DNA of 64,000 nucleotides, taken from Agromyces subbeticus DSM 16689 (GTDB lineage: Bacteria > Actinomycetota > Actinomycetes > Actinomycetales > Microbacteriaceae). The position numbers were made by a program, and so were the translations under genes. Location of the stretch: assembly GCF_000421565.1 (NCBI RefSeq), contig NZ_ATXG01000001.1, positions 62,001 to 126,000 of the forward strand. Direction: 5' to 3'. The stretch's first letter is position 1. Every line of letters begins with the position of its first letter. The notes beneath the pieces were generated by a model, which worked only from the letters and a program-made list of their open reading frames with translations, had not been told where the DNA came from and made no database searches. Shown here piece after piece: positions 56,187 to 64,000 of this stretch.

Positions 56187-56744
56187 TCAGCGAAGAACGC
56201 CTGCGTCGAGCAAGCCGCGAACCTGCAGCACGCTCCACGGGCTGAGCAGGAAGGGGGCCTCGACGGTCGTGCGGGCGAATGCCGCAGGGTCGACCCACTG
56301 CCAGTCCATGACCTCGTCGGGATCGGGCACGGGGTCACCCGTGAGCTCGGCGAAGTACACCGGGCAGACCTCGTTCTCGACGATGCCGTCGGGCGCGACC
56401 GCGCGGTAGCGGAAGTCGGGCAGCACCGGTCGCAGCGCGATCGGCGTCAGGCCGAGCTCGGTGGCCAGCCGACGCCGAACGGCCTCCTCGATCGGCTCGC
56501 CCGGAGCCGGGTGGCCGCACGCCGTGTTGGTCCAGACCCCGGGCCACGTGCGTTTCAGCAGCGAACGGCGAGTCAGCAGCATCCGCCCGCGCTGGTCGAA
56601 GGCGTAGCACGAGAACGCGAGATGCAGCGGGGTGTCGGCGGTGTGCACCTCGGCCTTGTCCATCACGCCGACCGGTTCCCCTGCGGGGTCGAGCAGCACC
56701 ACCTGCTCGACCGCGGGCGGCGCACCGAGCGGCGACGCGCTCAC
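56187..56744 (-). CDS. idi: Isopentenyl-diphosphate delta-isomerase type 1
   Basis: Interconverts IPP and DMAPP. 185 residues, normal for bacterial Idi-1: AEVHTADTPLHLAFSCYAFDQRGRMLLTRR, the active-site Cys in TNTACGHPAPGE, the Nudix-like RRLATELGL helix, ENEVCPVYFAEL (catalytic Glu) and WQWVDP. GTG 56744 overlaps the stop of the upstream phosphatase gene (GTGA); the longer reading frame is antisense-type composition. Last gene of the ebo-like operon, where it may supply allylic diphosphate for the UbiA prenyltransferase. Confidence 0.9.
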   Translation of the reverse strand: MSASPLGAPPAVEQVVLLDPAGEPVGVMDKAEVHTADTPLHLAFSCYAFDQRGRMLLTRRSLLKRTWPGVWTNTACGHPAPGEPIEEAVRRRLATELGLTPIALRPVLPDFRYRAVAPDGIVENEVCPVYFAELTGDPVPDPDEVMDWQWVDPAAFARTTVEAPFLLSPWSVLQVRGLLDAGVLR

Positions 56745-58171
56745 GGCGAGACCCGCGCCGCCGGCGCCGAGGTTGACGCAGCCGCCGACACCACGCCCGA
56801 CGCCTGCAGCACGAGGTCGCGCACGCTCGCCGCCGGCACGACCTCGCCCGCCGACCCCCAGAACGGCAGGTTCGCATCCGAGCAGAGCAGCAGTGGCGTG
56901 TCGGCGGCGCTCTCGGGCAGCCGCCCGTGCGTGCCGCGTACCCACGAGGGGTCGAGCGGCACGACGTTCATCGCGTACCGCAGGCCGAGCTTCTTACGCG
57001 CGAGGCCGAGCCCGGCCTTCGCCTTCGCGAACCGGTCGGCCGGGTCGAAGAACAACTCGGCCGGGTCGTAGCCGGGCTTGCGGTGGATGTCGACGCCGCG
57101 CGCGAACTCGGGAGCCCGGTCGTCGTCGAGCCAGTAGTAGTACGTGAACCATGCGCCGGGCTCGGCGACCACGACGAGCTCGCCCGAACGCTCGTGGTCG
57201 AGGCCGTAGCGTGCCTGCGCGGCGCGGTCGAGCACCTCGTCCACCCCGGGGAGCGCCTCGATCACCTCGCGCACCCGGCGCAGGTCGGCGTCGTCGGCCA
57301 CGTAGACGTGCGCCACCTGGTGATCGGCGACGGCGAACGCCCGAGAGGTCCACGGGTCGAGCTGCTCGCGGCCGTCTTGCGTGTAGACCTCGAGCAGCCC
57401 CTCTCGGCGCAGGGCGCGATTGATGTCGACCGGATGCCGCGCCTCGGCGATGCCGTACTCGGCGACCGCGATCACGGTGACGCCCGATGCGGCCGCATCG
57501 TCGAGGAGGGGAGCGAGCGCCGCGTCGAGTTCGGCGGCGGCGGCGTCGGCTTCCGGCCCGTCGGGGCCGAAGCGCTGCAGGTCGTAGTCGAGGTGCGGCA
57601 GGTAGGCCATCACAAGGTCGGAGCGCTGCTCGCGCATGATCTTGCGCGTCGCCTCGACGATCCACCGGGTCGAGGCGATCGTGGCGGTCGGGCCCCAGTA
57701 CTGGAAGAGCGGGAACTCGCCGAGCGCGCCGACGAGTTCGTCGTGCAGCGCAGGCGGTCGCACGTAGGCGTCGGGCGACTTGCGACCGTCGGCGTGGTAG
57801 ATCGGTCGCGGGGTCACGGTGATGTCGGTCGTGGCGCCCATCGCGTACCACCAGCCGACGTTCGCGGCGGTGAACCCGGGCCGTGCCTTTCGCGCTGTCT
57901 CCCAGACCTTCTCGCCCTGCACGAGCCTGTTGTGCTGGCGCCAGAGATGCACCTCGCCCTGGTCGCGGAAGTACCAGCCGTTGCCGACGATGCCGTGCTG
58001 TGCGGGAGCGAGGCCGGTGAGCATCGTCGACTGCACGCTGCAGGTCACGGCGGGCAGCACGGTGCCGAGCCGGGTCTGGGCGCCCGACGCGGCCATGGCG
58101 CGGAGCCTCGGCATGTGCGAGAGCGCGCGCGGGGTCAGGCCGACGACGTCGAGCAGCAGAACGGATATCAC
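56741..58171 (-). CDS. Alkaline-phosphatase-superfamily nucleotide pyrophosphatase/phosphodiesterase (EboF-like)
   Basis: 476 residues from GTG 58171. N-terminal SVLLLDVVGLTPRALSHMPRLRAMAASG gives the first metal-binding Asp, and LPAVTCSVQSTMLTGLAPAQHGIVGNGWY holds the nucleophile Thr. Later metal ligands are in YLPHLDYDLQRFGPD, AEYGIAEARHPVDINRALR and ADHQVAHVYV. This is the type I phosphodiesterase/NPP pattern. No signal peptide seen. Overlaps EboE upstream and idi downstream. In ebo clusters this role is called EboF; it may remove phosphate from an intermediate. Confidence 0.82.
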   Translation of the reverse strand: MISVLLLDVVGLTPRALSHMPRLRAMAASGAQTRLGTVLPAVTCSVQSTMLTGLAPAQHGIVGNGWYFRDQGEVHLWRQHNRLVQGEKVWETARKARPGFTAANVGWWYAMGATTDITVTPRPIYHADGRKSPDAYVRPPALHDELVGALGEFPLFQYWGPTATIASTRWIVEATRKIMREQRSDLVMAYLPHLDYDLQRFGPDGPEADAAAAELDAALAPLLDDAAASGVTVIAVAEYGIAEARHPVDINRALRREGLLEVYTQDGREQLDPWTSRAFAVADHQVAHVYVADDADLRRVREVIEALPGVDEVLDRAAQARYGLDHERSGELVVVAEPGAWFTYYYWLDDDRAPEFARGVDIHRKPGYDPAELFFDPADRFAKAKAGLGLARKKLGLRYAMNVVPLDPSWVRGTHGRLPESAADTPLLLCSDANLPFWGSAGEVVPAASVRDLVLQASGVVSAAASTSAPAARVSP

Positions 58172-59358
58172 GAGAGCACCTCCGAGGATGGGCGAACGGT
58201 GGCCGGGGCACTGCCCGGAGCGGATGCGGGCGAAGCTGGAAGCGAGGCGCCGAGCAGTTCGTCGGCCGCCCAGCGCACCTCGGCGGCGATGCCGGCGACG
58301 AGGTCGTCGACGCCACCCGGCAGCACGCTCCAGGTGTAGGTCTCGACGTCGAGGTGCGCCTCGTCGCCGTGGGGGATGCCGCGAACGGCCGCGACCGCGG
58401 CACGCAGCACCTCGGTCGTCGCCGAGATCGGCGCGCTCGGCGCGAGGTGCAGGGGCACGTGGAAGTGCACGCGCCACGGGCCGTCGGCCGGCAGCTCGGC
58501 GAGCGCCTCGGGCAGGTCGTCGACGGCGAGCACCGTGCCGTCGGGCGAGAGCTCGCGGGTCTGGTGCAGGTAGCGCTGCTCGACGAAGGCGGCGACGGCC
58601 TCGCGGTTCGCCGGGTCGCCCGGGTGCTCGACGTGCAGCGCGGCCGAGGCCTGCACCTTCACGACGCGGAGGCCCGCTTCGGCGATCTGCCGCACGGCGG
58701 CGACGGGGTCGGCGAACGAGACAGCCAGGTGGCACGTGTCGAGGCAGATGCCGATGAACTCGGGGTCGACGCCCTCGGCCACGCGCGGCGAGAGCCAGCG
58801 CACGACGTCGTCGACGGTGTCGAGCGTGCAGCCGGGCTCGGGTTCGATCGCGAGGCGCACGGTGCGGCCGGTCTCGTCGCGGAGCGCACGGAGCTCGCGC
58901 GACACGTGCACGAGCGCCTCGGTCGCGCGCGCGTCGTCGTCGGCGGTCCACGGCTCGCGCCAGCCGAGCGGCAGCGTCGAGATGCTGCCGGATGCCCCGG
59001 CGGGCAGCAGCTCGGCGAGCACGCGCGCGCAGTCGAGGGTGTAGGTGGCGCGGCGCGGGTCGGTCCAATCGGGACGGTACACGTCGAGCTTCACGACCTC
59101 GGCGTGGAACGCGCTGTACGGGAATGCGTTGACCGTGCGGAGTTCCAGCCCGTTGGCGTCGAGCCGTTCGCGCAGCCGCTCCCGATCGGCCTCGCTCGAC
59201 GCGAGCCGGAGGGCCAGCTCGGCGGGCAGCCAGAGCCCGACACCGAGTCGATCGAGACCGGCCTGGCCACGCACCGGGCCGGCGAAGGCGTCGAGCTGCT
59301 CGAGCACTCCCTCGAGGTCTTCGGCGGGGTGCACGTTGGTGCAGTACGAGAGCTCCAT
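58168..59358 (-). CDS. eboE: Metabolite traffic protein EboE (xylose-isomerase-like TIM barrel)
   Basis: 396 residues. Starts MELSYCTNVHPAEDLEGVL, the EboE hallmark (YCTNVHxxE). It continues LRTVNAFPYSAFHAEVVKLDVYRPDWTD, LAIEPEPGCTLDTVDDVVRWL, FIGICLDTCHLAVSF (metal-ligand Asp/His) and the C-terminal HFHVPLHL ... LDVETYTWSVLP. ATG 59358 overlaps the previous TGA by one base. Enzymatic reaction unknown; the cyanobacterial homologue is tied to precursor export for scytonemin. A core gene of the operon. Confidence 0.87.
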   Translation of the reverse strand: MELSYCTNVHPAEDLEGVLEQLDAFAGPVRGQAGLDRLGVGLWLPAELALRLASSEADRERLRERLDANGLELRTVNAFPYSAFHAEVVKLDVYRPDWTDPRRATYTLDCARVLAELLPAGASGSISTLPLGWREPWTADDDARATEALVHVSRELRALRDETGRTVRLAIEPEPGCTLDTVDDVVRWLSPRVAEGVDPEFIGICLDTCHLAVSFADPVAAVRQIAEAGLRVVKVQASAALHVEHPGDPANREAVAAFVEQRYLHQTRELSPDGTVLAVDDLPEALAELPADGPWRVHFHVPLHLAPSAPISATTEVLRAAVAAVRGIPHGDEAHLDVETYTWSVLPGGVDDLVAGIAAEVRWAADELLGASLPASPASAPGSAPATVRPSSEVLS

Positions 59359-60236
59359 CAGGCCCTCGCCCCGCGCAGCACGGAGTTGCCCTCGAACGTC
59401 GCGCCCGAGACATCCGTCGCCCCGTCGTCGAACCCCGGCACGGGGTCGAGGTGCAGTCGCCCGCTCTGACAGTAGAAGGCGACCGGGTTCTGCCACAGCA
59501 CCACGTCGACCTCGTGCTCGGTGAAGCCGGCGTCGAGCATGGCCTGGCCTGTCTTGCGGGTCTTCAACGGGTCGGAGTTGCCCCAGTCGGCGGCGGAGTT
59601 CACCAGCATGCGCTCGGTGCCGTGCTCGCGCAGGATCGCGACCATGCGCGCCTCGTCCATCTTCGTGTCGGGGTAGATCGAGAAGCCCATCCAGCAGCCG
59701 CTGTCGGCGACGGCCGCGACCGTGGTCTCGTTGAGGTGGTCGACGACGACCATCTCGGGGGCGATGCCGGCGTCGCGAATGACGTCGAGGGTGCGCAGTG
59801 TGCCGGCCGCCTTGTCGCGGTGCGGGGTGTGCACCATCGCGGGCAGCTCGAAGTCGCGGGCGAGCGCGAGTTGGGCGATGAAGACCTCGTCTTCGGCGGC
59901 GGTCATCGAGTCGTAGCCGAGTTCGCCGACGGCCACGACCCCGTCTTTCGAGAGGTAGCGCGGCAGCACGTCCAGCACCTCGCGGCAGCGCGGGTCGTTC
60001 GCCTCCTTCGGGTTCAGGCCGATCGTGCAGTGGTGGCGGATGCCGTACTGCGCCGCGCGGAACCGCTCCCAGCCGATCAGCCCGTCGAAGTAGTCGACGA
60101 AGCTGCCGACGTTCGTGCGGGGCTGCCCGAGCCAGAACGACGGCTCGACGACCGCGCGCACGCCGGCGAGGTACATGGCCGCGTAGTCGTTCGTCGTGCG
60201 CGCGCTCATGTGGATGTGCGGGTCGAAGATGCGCAT
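59358..60236 (-). CDS. eboB: TatD-family metal-dependent hydrolase EboB
   Basis: 292 residues. MRIFDPHIHMSARTTNDY (HxH metal site), GLNPKEAND, VGELGYDSMTAAEDEVF (bridging Glu), MVHTPHRDKA, VVDHLNETTV and VNSAADWGNSDPL (final Asp) give the complete TatD/amidohydrolase-like metal set. Conserved companion of EboA and EboC in ebo clusters. Two bases separate it from the EboA stop. The substrate in the pathway is unknown. Confidence 0.86.
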   Translation of the reverse strand: MRIFDPHIHMSARTTNDYAAMYLAGVRAVVEPSFWLGQPRTNVGSFVDYFDGLIGWERFRAAQYGIRHHCTIGLNPKEANDPRCREVLDVLPRYLSKDGVVAVGELGYDSMTAAEDEVFIAQLALARDFELPAMVHTPHRDKAAGTLRTLDVIRDAGIAPEMVVVDHLNETTVAAVADSGCWMGFSIYPDTKMDEARMVAILREHGTERMLVNSAADWGNSDPLKTRKTGQAMLDAGFTEHEVDVVLWQNPVAFYCQSGRLHLDPVPGFDDGATDVSGATFEGNSVLRGARA

Positions 60237-60238
60237 GG

Positions 60239-60895
60239 TCAGCCTCCCGGCGTGGTCTGGATCGTGGCGAGTCGGGTCATGTCGGCGTTGATGTCGCGGC
60301 CGGCGGCACGGCGCTCGGCGATCAGGGCGGCGGCCATTCGCGCGAGCTCGGCGTCGCCGCGCTCGTCGATGCCCGCGGCCGCCTCGAGCGGGATACCCAT
60401 GAAGAGCGCCTTCAGCACGCCGTGACGCCAGCCGTGCTGGTCGAGGTGCGCCGCGGCGAAGGCGCCGAGGGCCGCGGCGACGAGGCGCGGGTCGTTGGTG
60501 CGGAGGGCATCGGCGACGAGTTCGCGACCGGCCGCGGCGATGGGTTCGGCGAGGGCTGGTTCGGCGAGGGCCGGCTCGGTGCGGGCCGGCGTTGCAAGCG
60601 CGGCCTCGGCGTTCAAACCGCAGAGCACGCCGCGTCGCTCGGCGTCGTCGCCGTGGCGGTACAGGTCGGTGAGGGCCGCGCCCGCAGTCTCGGCGTCGAC
60701 GGCGGCGATCAGCGCCTGCACGAGCGCGGCGCGGGCGGCATCGTCATCGGTGCCGTGCACGAGCCCGAGCGGGTCGGCGTCGGGCTCGATGGGATCGCGG
60801 CCGACCGAGCGCCCGGCGGCGGGGAACAGCGCCGAGATGCGCTGGGGTTCGGCGGTCACGTCGTCGACCGCCGCGATCGTCCATGGGTGCGTCAT
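60239..60895 (-). CDS. eboA: EboA domain-containing protein
   Basis: 218 residues, largely alpha-helical. The signature is NDPRLVAAALGAFAAAHLDQHGWRHGVLKALFMGIPLEAAAGID, matching the EboA pattern HLDQxxWRxxVLKAxFxGxPL. An Ala/Glu/Pro repeat (PALAEPALAEP) lies in the middle. No catalytic motif; EboA function is unknown. Its ATG overlaps the upstream TIM-barrel stop (ATGA). Confidence 0.84.
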   Translation of the reverse strand: MTHPWTIAAVDDVTAEPQRISALFPAAGRSVGRDPIEPDADPLGLVHGTDDDAARAALVQALIAAVDAETAGAALTDLYRHGDDAERRGVLCGLNAEAALATPARTEPALAEPALAEPIAAAGRELVADALRTNDPRLVAAALGAFAAAHLDQHGWRHGVLKALFMGIPLEAAAGIDERGDAELARMAAALIAERRAAGRDINADMTRLATIQTTPGG

Positions 60896-61734
60896 CGTTC
60901 CTCCAGTGCGTCGCGAATGGCACGGATGCCGCGGGCTGCAGCGCCCGGCGCATCGTGCGAGTGCCGGGGCAGCTCGATGGCGGCGACGCCCCGGTAGTCG
61001 ATCTCGTGCAGGGTGGCCAGAGCCGCTGCGAGATCGAGCTGCCCGTGCCCGAGCTCGAGGTGCTCGTGCACGCCAGGCAGCATGTCGTCGACCTGCACGT
61101 TCACGAGCAGCCCGCCCGCGGCGCGGAGCGCACCGACGACCCCCTCGGGCTCGACCGCGACGCAGTGGCCGAGGTCGACCGTGATGCCGAACGCGGCGGG
61201 CGCGCCGAGTTCGCCGCGTAGGCGCAGCGCGTCGGCGACGGTCTCGACGAGCATGCCGGGCTCGGGCTCGAAGCCGAGGCGCACCCCGGCGGTGTCGGCG
61301 AGTTCGACGATCCCGCCCATGCGCTCGACGAGCATCGACCAGGCATCGGCCGGACTGACGTCGCCCGGCACGACGCCCGACCAGAGCGAGACGCAGTCGG
61401 CGCGCAGCGCGGCGGCCAGTTCGATGGCGCGGGCGAGAAACCGCAGCCGCGGCTCGGCGTCGAGGTCGACGAGGGTCGGCCGGTGCTTGACGAACGGGTC
61501 GAGCAGGTAGCGACTGCCGGTCTCGACGACGACGGGCCAGCCGAGCTCGTCGAGGTGGGTGCGCAGCCGTGCGGCACGCTCGAACGCGTCGTCGGCGAAC
61601 GGGTCGAGGTGCGGGTGGCCGAGCGTCAGGGCGAGCGCGCCGTAGCCGTTGGCCTCGAGCACCGTGAGCGTGTCGTCGAGGGTGTGGTCGGCGAAGCCGT
61701 TGGTGCCGTAGCCGATGCTGAAGCCCGTGCTCAT
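60892..61734 (-). CDS. Second TIM-barrel sugar-phosphate isomerase/epimerase in the ebo-like operon
   Basis: 280 residues, AP-endonuclease-2/xylose-isomerase-like fold: FSIGYGTNGFADHTLDDTLTVLEANGYGALALTLGHPHLD, VVETGSRYLLDPFVKHRPTL, LGFEPEPGMLVETVADAL (Glu ligand), FGITVDLGHCVAVEP, VQVDDMLPGVHEHLELGHGQLDL and VAAIELPRHSHDAP (His/Glu ligands). Same fold as EboE but clearly a different protein. ATG 61734 overlaps the UbiA stop. Probably isomerises or epimerises an intermediate (inference). Confidence 0.82.
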   Translation of the reverse strand: MSTGFSIGYGTNGFADHTLDDTLTVLEANGYGALALTLGHPHLDPFADDAFERAARLRTHLDELGWPVVVETGSRYLLDPFVKHRPTLVDLDAEPRLRFLARAIELAAALRADCVSLWSGVVPGDVSPADAWSMLVERMGGIVELADTAGVRLGFEPEPGMLVETVADALRLRGELGAPAAFGITVDLGHCVAVEPEGVVGALRAAGGLLVNVQVDDMLPGVHEHLELGHGQLDLAAALATLHEIDYRGVAAIELPRHSHDAPGAAARGIRAIRDALEER

Positions 61735-62660
61735 GTCACGTCGCCCCGCTTGCGACGTGCAGAGAGGGCGCGTCGGGCCACGTCGACACCCGCGAGCACC
61801 GCAGCGGGACCGAGGGCTCCGGTACGGGCGACGAGGGCGGTCTGCAGCGGGATCATCGCGCCGATGCCCGATCGGGTCGCCGTGCGCACGTTGCCGGCCG
61901 ACGGGTCGTCGAGCGAGCGCAGCTGCGTCGGCAGCGTGGCCGCGAGATAGGCGGCGGTCGCCGTGATCGTCGCGAGCGTCGATCCGATGCGCCAGGCGGT
62001 CGACGGCTTTCCCGAAGCATCCGTGCCCCTCGCCGCGGAGCGCGCCGTGACGGCCCCGGGGTCGCCGGCCACGGCCGCCGCGGCGCTCGCCGCCGTGATC
62101 GCGAGGTTCGCGCCGGCGACGCCGACGGATCCGCCGTGCACCTCGCCGCGCGACTGCAGCGTGAGGCCGGCCGTGTGCAGGGCGACCGTCGCGGCGGCGG
62201 GAAGCGCCCGACGGGCGCCGCCCGCGCCCATCATGACGTCGAGACCGCGACACGCGGCCATCGACAGCGGCCCGAGCGGCGTCGACTTCGCGGCGGTGTT
62301 GTAGAGCACGATCGCGCCGACGAGGGGAACCGCGACGCCGAGCCCGCGCCGCCCGCCGCCTGCGCCCGCGAGCACGAGGCCCGCCGCGAAGCATCCGCTG
62401 ACGACCGCGATCGCCTGACCCGCAGAGACCCGTCCCGACGGAATCGGGCGCTCGGGGCGCTCCTCGGCGTCGAGCTCGCGATCGGCGTAGTCGTTCAAGG
62501 CCATGCCGCCGCTGTAGAGCAGCACGGATGCCGCGGGCAGGAGCCAATGCCGACCGGTGAAGCGAGCGCCGCCCGCGTGGCCGCCCGCCAGGGTGTCGCC
62601 GATCACCGTCAGTGCGGCGGGCGCGCGAACGAGGTCGAGGATGTCGGCGAACGACGTCAT
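61731..62660 (-). CDS. eboC: UbiA-family prenyltransferase, EboC type
   Basis: 309 residues, integral membrane with about 8 TM segments. LVRAPAALTVIGDTLAGG opens TM1. The Mg-diphosphate motif is ALNDYADRELDAEERPERPIPSG (NDxxDxxxD). The second Asp motif usual in UbiA is weak, around the loop CRGLDVMMGAGGA. EboC proteins are the prenyltransferase of ebo clusters. ATG 62660 overlaps the synthase stop. Likely attaches a prenyl chain to a polar acceptor at the membrane. Confidence 0.85.
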   Translation of the reverse strand: MTSFADILDLVRAPAALTVIGDTLAGGHAGGARFTGRHWLLPAASVLLYSGGMALNDYADRELDAEERPERPIPSGRVSAGQAIAVVSGCFAAGLVLAGAGGGRRGLGVAVPLVGAIVLYNTAAKSTPLGPLSMAACRGLDVMMGAGGARRALPAAATVALHTAGLTLQSRGEVHGGSVGVAGANLAITAASAAAAVAGDPGAVTARSAARGTDASGKPSTAWRIGSTLATITATAAYLAATLPTQLRSLDDPSAGNVRTATRSGIGAMIPLQTALVARTGALGPAAVLAGVDVARRALSARRKRGDVT

Positions 62661-63901
62661 GCCGGCGTCACGGCCGACCGGGTCGTGGCGAGCAGGTGCG
62701 CCCCCGTGGCGTGCGCCCACTCGCGCAGCGCGATCGTCTGCTGCGAGAAGTCGTGCACGTCGCTGCCCCAGGGCTCCTTGAAGAAGAAGCCGAGCTCGGC
62801 GACGACGCCGCGCTGGCCGGCGGCCGCTGCGAGCGTGAGCAGGCGCGAGATGTCGAGGATGAGCGGTGCGGCGAGCATCGAGTCGTAGGCGGTCCAGATC
62901 GTCTGCATGGTGATGCGCGACGAGAGGAAGCCCTCGGCGTGGATGTGGTCCCACGCCGTCTTCACATCGCCGAGGTCGGGCACGTTGTCGATGTGCAGGG
63001 GTGCGACGACGTGGTCGCCGACGAGGCTGACGAGCCCGCGGGTCTTGGTCGCGAGCTTGCTCTGCACGGCCTCGGGGTCGGCGAGCGTCGCGCCGTCACC
63101 GCCGCCGAGGAGGTTCGAGCCCGCCCACGAGAGCACGCGCATGCCCCTCGCGTTGAACATCGGGGCGAGCGCCGTGCGCAGCAGCGTCTCGCCGGTCTTG
63201 CCGTCCTGGCCGGCGAAGGCGATGCCGCGCTCGGCAGCGAGGGTGCGAAGGGCGGGAAGGCCGATTCCCGCCGACGGCGTGAAGCACGCGTAGGCGCTGC
63301 CCGACTCGATCGCGGCGAGTGCGGCGACCGAGCTCGCGGGCAGCAGGGCGAGCTCGGGGTTCTCGATCGCCGCGAGCAGCAGGGCCGGGTCGTGGAACTC
63401 GACGTGGTCTTCGGGAATCGGCTCGGTCGACGACACGTCGATCACGACGACGCGGCCGAGGTCGTGGCGCTCGCGGAAGTCGGCGATGTCGGCGGCCATG
63501 CGGCGCACCGCGTCGGCCTGCGAGCCGGTGTGGCTCCGGCGGTCGTAGCCGTGGCGGATCTCGGCGTCGGTACGCGCGAGCGTCTCACTCGTGCCTGCCA
63601 CGAAGCGGTGGGCGAGCATGCCCGAGTCGACCATCGACTGCGCCCGATCGACGAGCGGCGTCGTGCTGACGTCGTGGCCACCGATCACGAGGTCGGTGAA
63701 CGCCGGCAGCGGAACGCCGGCGAAGGCCGCACCCGCGGTCGTGCAGCCGGTCGGCGGGGCGAGCTCGGCGACCATCGCGTGCAGGCCCACGGCGACGACG
63801 GTGCCGATCGAGCCTCGTGCGCCGATCAGCCAGACGCCGACCCGGCCGCCCTGCCACACGTCGTCGTTCATGGCGTTCGCTGCGGTCTCTGAGTGCGTCA
63901 C
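62657..63901 (-). CDS. Inositol-3-phosphate synthase family protein (divergent), first gene of the ebo-like operon
   Basis: 414 residues. VGVWLIGARGSIGTVVAVGL (Rossmann NAD site), IDVSSTEPI, CFTPSAGIGLPALR, GQDGKTGETLLRTALAPMF (core Lys segment, counterpart of the GDDxKSGQT loop), SNLLGGGDGATLADPEAVQSK and DNVPDLGDVKTAWDHIHAEGF are of the Ino1/MIPS family, which cyclises glucose-6-phosphate using NAD. It is longer than and unlike mycobacterial Ino1, so it may make another cyclitol phosphate. GTG 63901 has GGAGG six bases upstream; the frame is also open to the window edge. It stands where EboD would be expected. Confidence 0.78.
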   Translation of the reverse strand: MTHSETAANAMNDDVWQGGRVGVWLIGARGSIGTVVAVGLHAMVAELAPPTGCTTAGAAFAGVPLPAFTDLVIGGHDVSTTPLVDRAQSMVDSGMLAHRFVAGTSETLARTDAEIRHGYDRRSHTGSQADAVRRMAADIADFRERHDLGRVVVIDVSSTEPIPEDHVEFHDPALLLAAIENPELALLPASSVAALAAIESGSAYACFTPSAGIGLPALRTLAAERGIAFAGQDGKTGETLLRTALAPMFNARGMRVLSWAGSNLLGGGDGATLADPEAVQSKLATKTRGLVSLVGDHVVAPLHIDNVPDLGDVKTAWDHIHAEGFLSSRITMQTIWTAYDSMLAAPLILDISRLLTLAAAAGQRGVVAELGFFFKEPWGSDVHDFSQQTIALREWAHATGAHLLATTRSAVTPA

Positions 63902-64000
63902 GTCGTTCCTCCAGGTCGTGTCTTCGGTCGTGTCGGTCGTGCTCGTCGTGTCGGTGGTGTCGTTCGAGTCGGTGGTGCGGCTCGGGTCGGTGGAGTCGTT
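63902..64000 (-). other. Low-complexity GTC/GGT-rich tract upstream of the operon
   Basis: Repeats of GTGTCGGT-type words. Read in frame with the following gene it would encode Asp/Thr/Ser-rich sequence (for example DTTDTTSTTDTT) with no stop to the edge. It could be the end of an upstream gene, an N-terminal extension, or a leader. Nothing else is identifiable. Confidence 0.35.

Noticed and set aside
59358..60236. EboB gene as the housekeeping TatD DNase
   Set aside because: The fold is shared, but the gene is locked between EboA and EboE, so the cluster-specific EboB assignment fits better.

Overview
The window is high-GC DNA with strong G/C third-position bias, frequent GTG starts, many 1-4 base gene overlaps and actinobacterial-type surface proteins. 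It reads as a chromosomal segment of an actinobacterium, most likely Microbacteriaceae (Microbacterium/Agromyces-like). That placement is an inference from style and gene content. I saw no tRNA, rRNA, CRISPR array, transposase or phage gene.

Region 1 (1-36703) is a complete system for harvesting and using L-rhamnose. On the minus strand an ABC importer (rhaT-rhaP-rhaQ-rhaS, 10492-5774) ends in a clear hairpin terminator. It is followed by a separate catabolic operon: mutarotase rhaM, isomerase rhaI, an HSL-type esterase, a fused rhamnulose-1-phosphate aldolase/dehydrogenase, and rhamnulokinase rhaB, which runs off the left edge. Divergently transcribed are four giant secreted proteins: two paralogous GH78 alpha-L-rhamnosidases, a two-headed SGNH plus SASA esterase, and a third, different GH78-like enzyme. 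All four end in LAxTG-like sortase signals. A LacI-family regulator gene follows. The same operator (TGAATCGTTTCA, or one mismatch) lies before all four transcription units, so the region is probably one regulon: deacetylate and cut rhamnose-containing glycans at the surface, import the sugar, and degrade it to DHAP and lactate.

Region 2 (36704-56060) is mixed: NADP-type glutamate dehydrogenase, an ECF sigma factor with a membrane partner, a MarR/MFS pair, a secreted GH31 glycosidase (possibly alpha-N-acetylgalactosaminidase-like) with a small WxL-like secreted protein, a monoacylglycerol-lipase-like hydrolase, a histidine phosphatase, TetR plus membrane protein, a lipoate-ligase-like protein, a TetR/APC permease/amidohydrolase locus, and an orphan beta-class DNA methyltransferase.

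Region 3 (56187-64000, minus strand) is a tightly coupled eight-gene operon related to the ebo (edge biogenesis) cluster: EboA, EboB (TatD), EboC (UbiA), EboE, an EboF-like phosphatase, a second TIM-barrel enzyme, IPP isomerase, and a divergent inositol-3-phosphate synthase where ebo clusters usually carry the EboD sugar-phosphate cyclase. I consider this the most interesting system here. It suggests a membrane-linked, prenylated cyclitol pathway with non-orthologous replacement of the cyclase.
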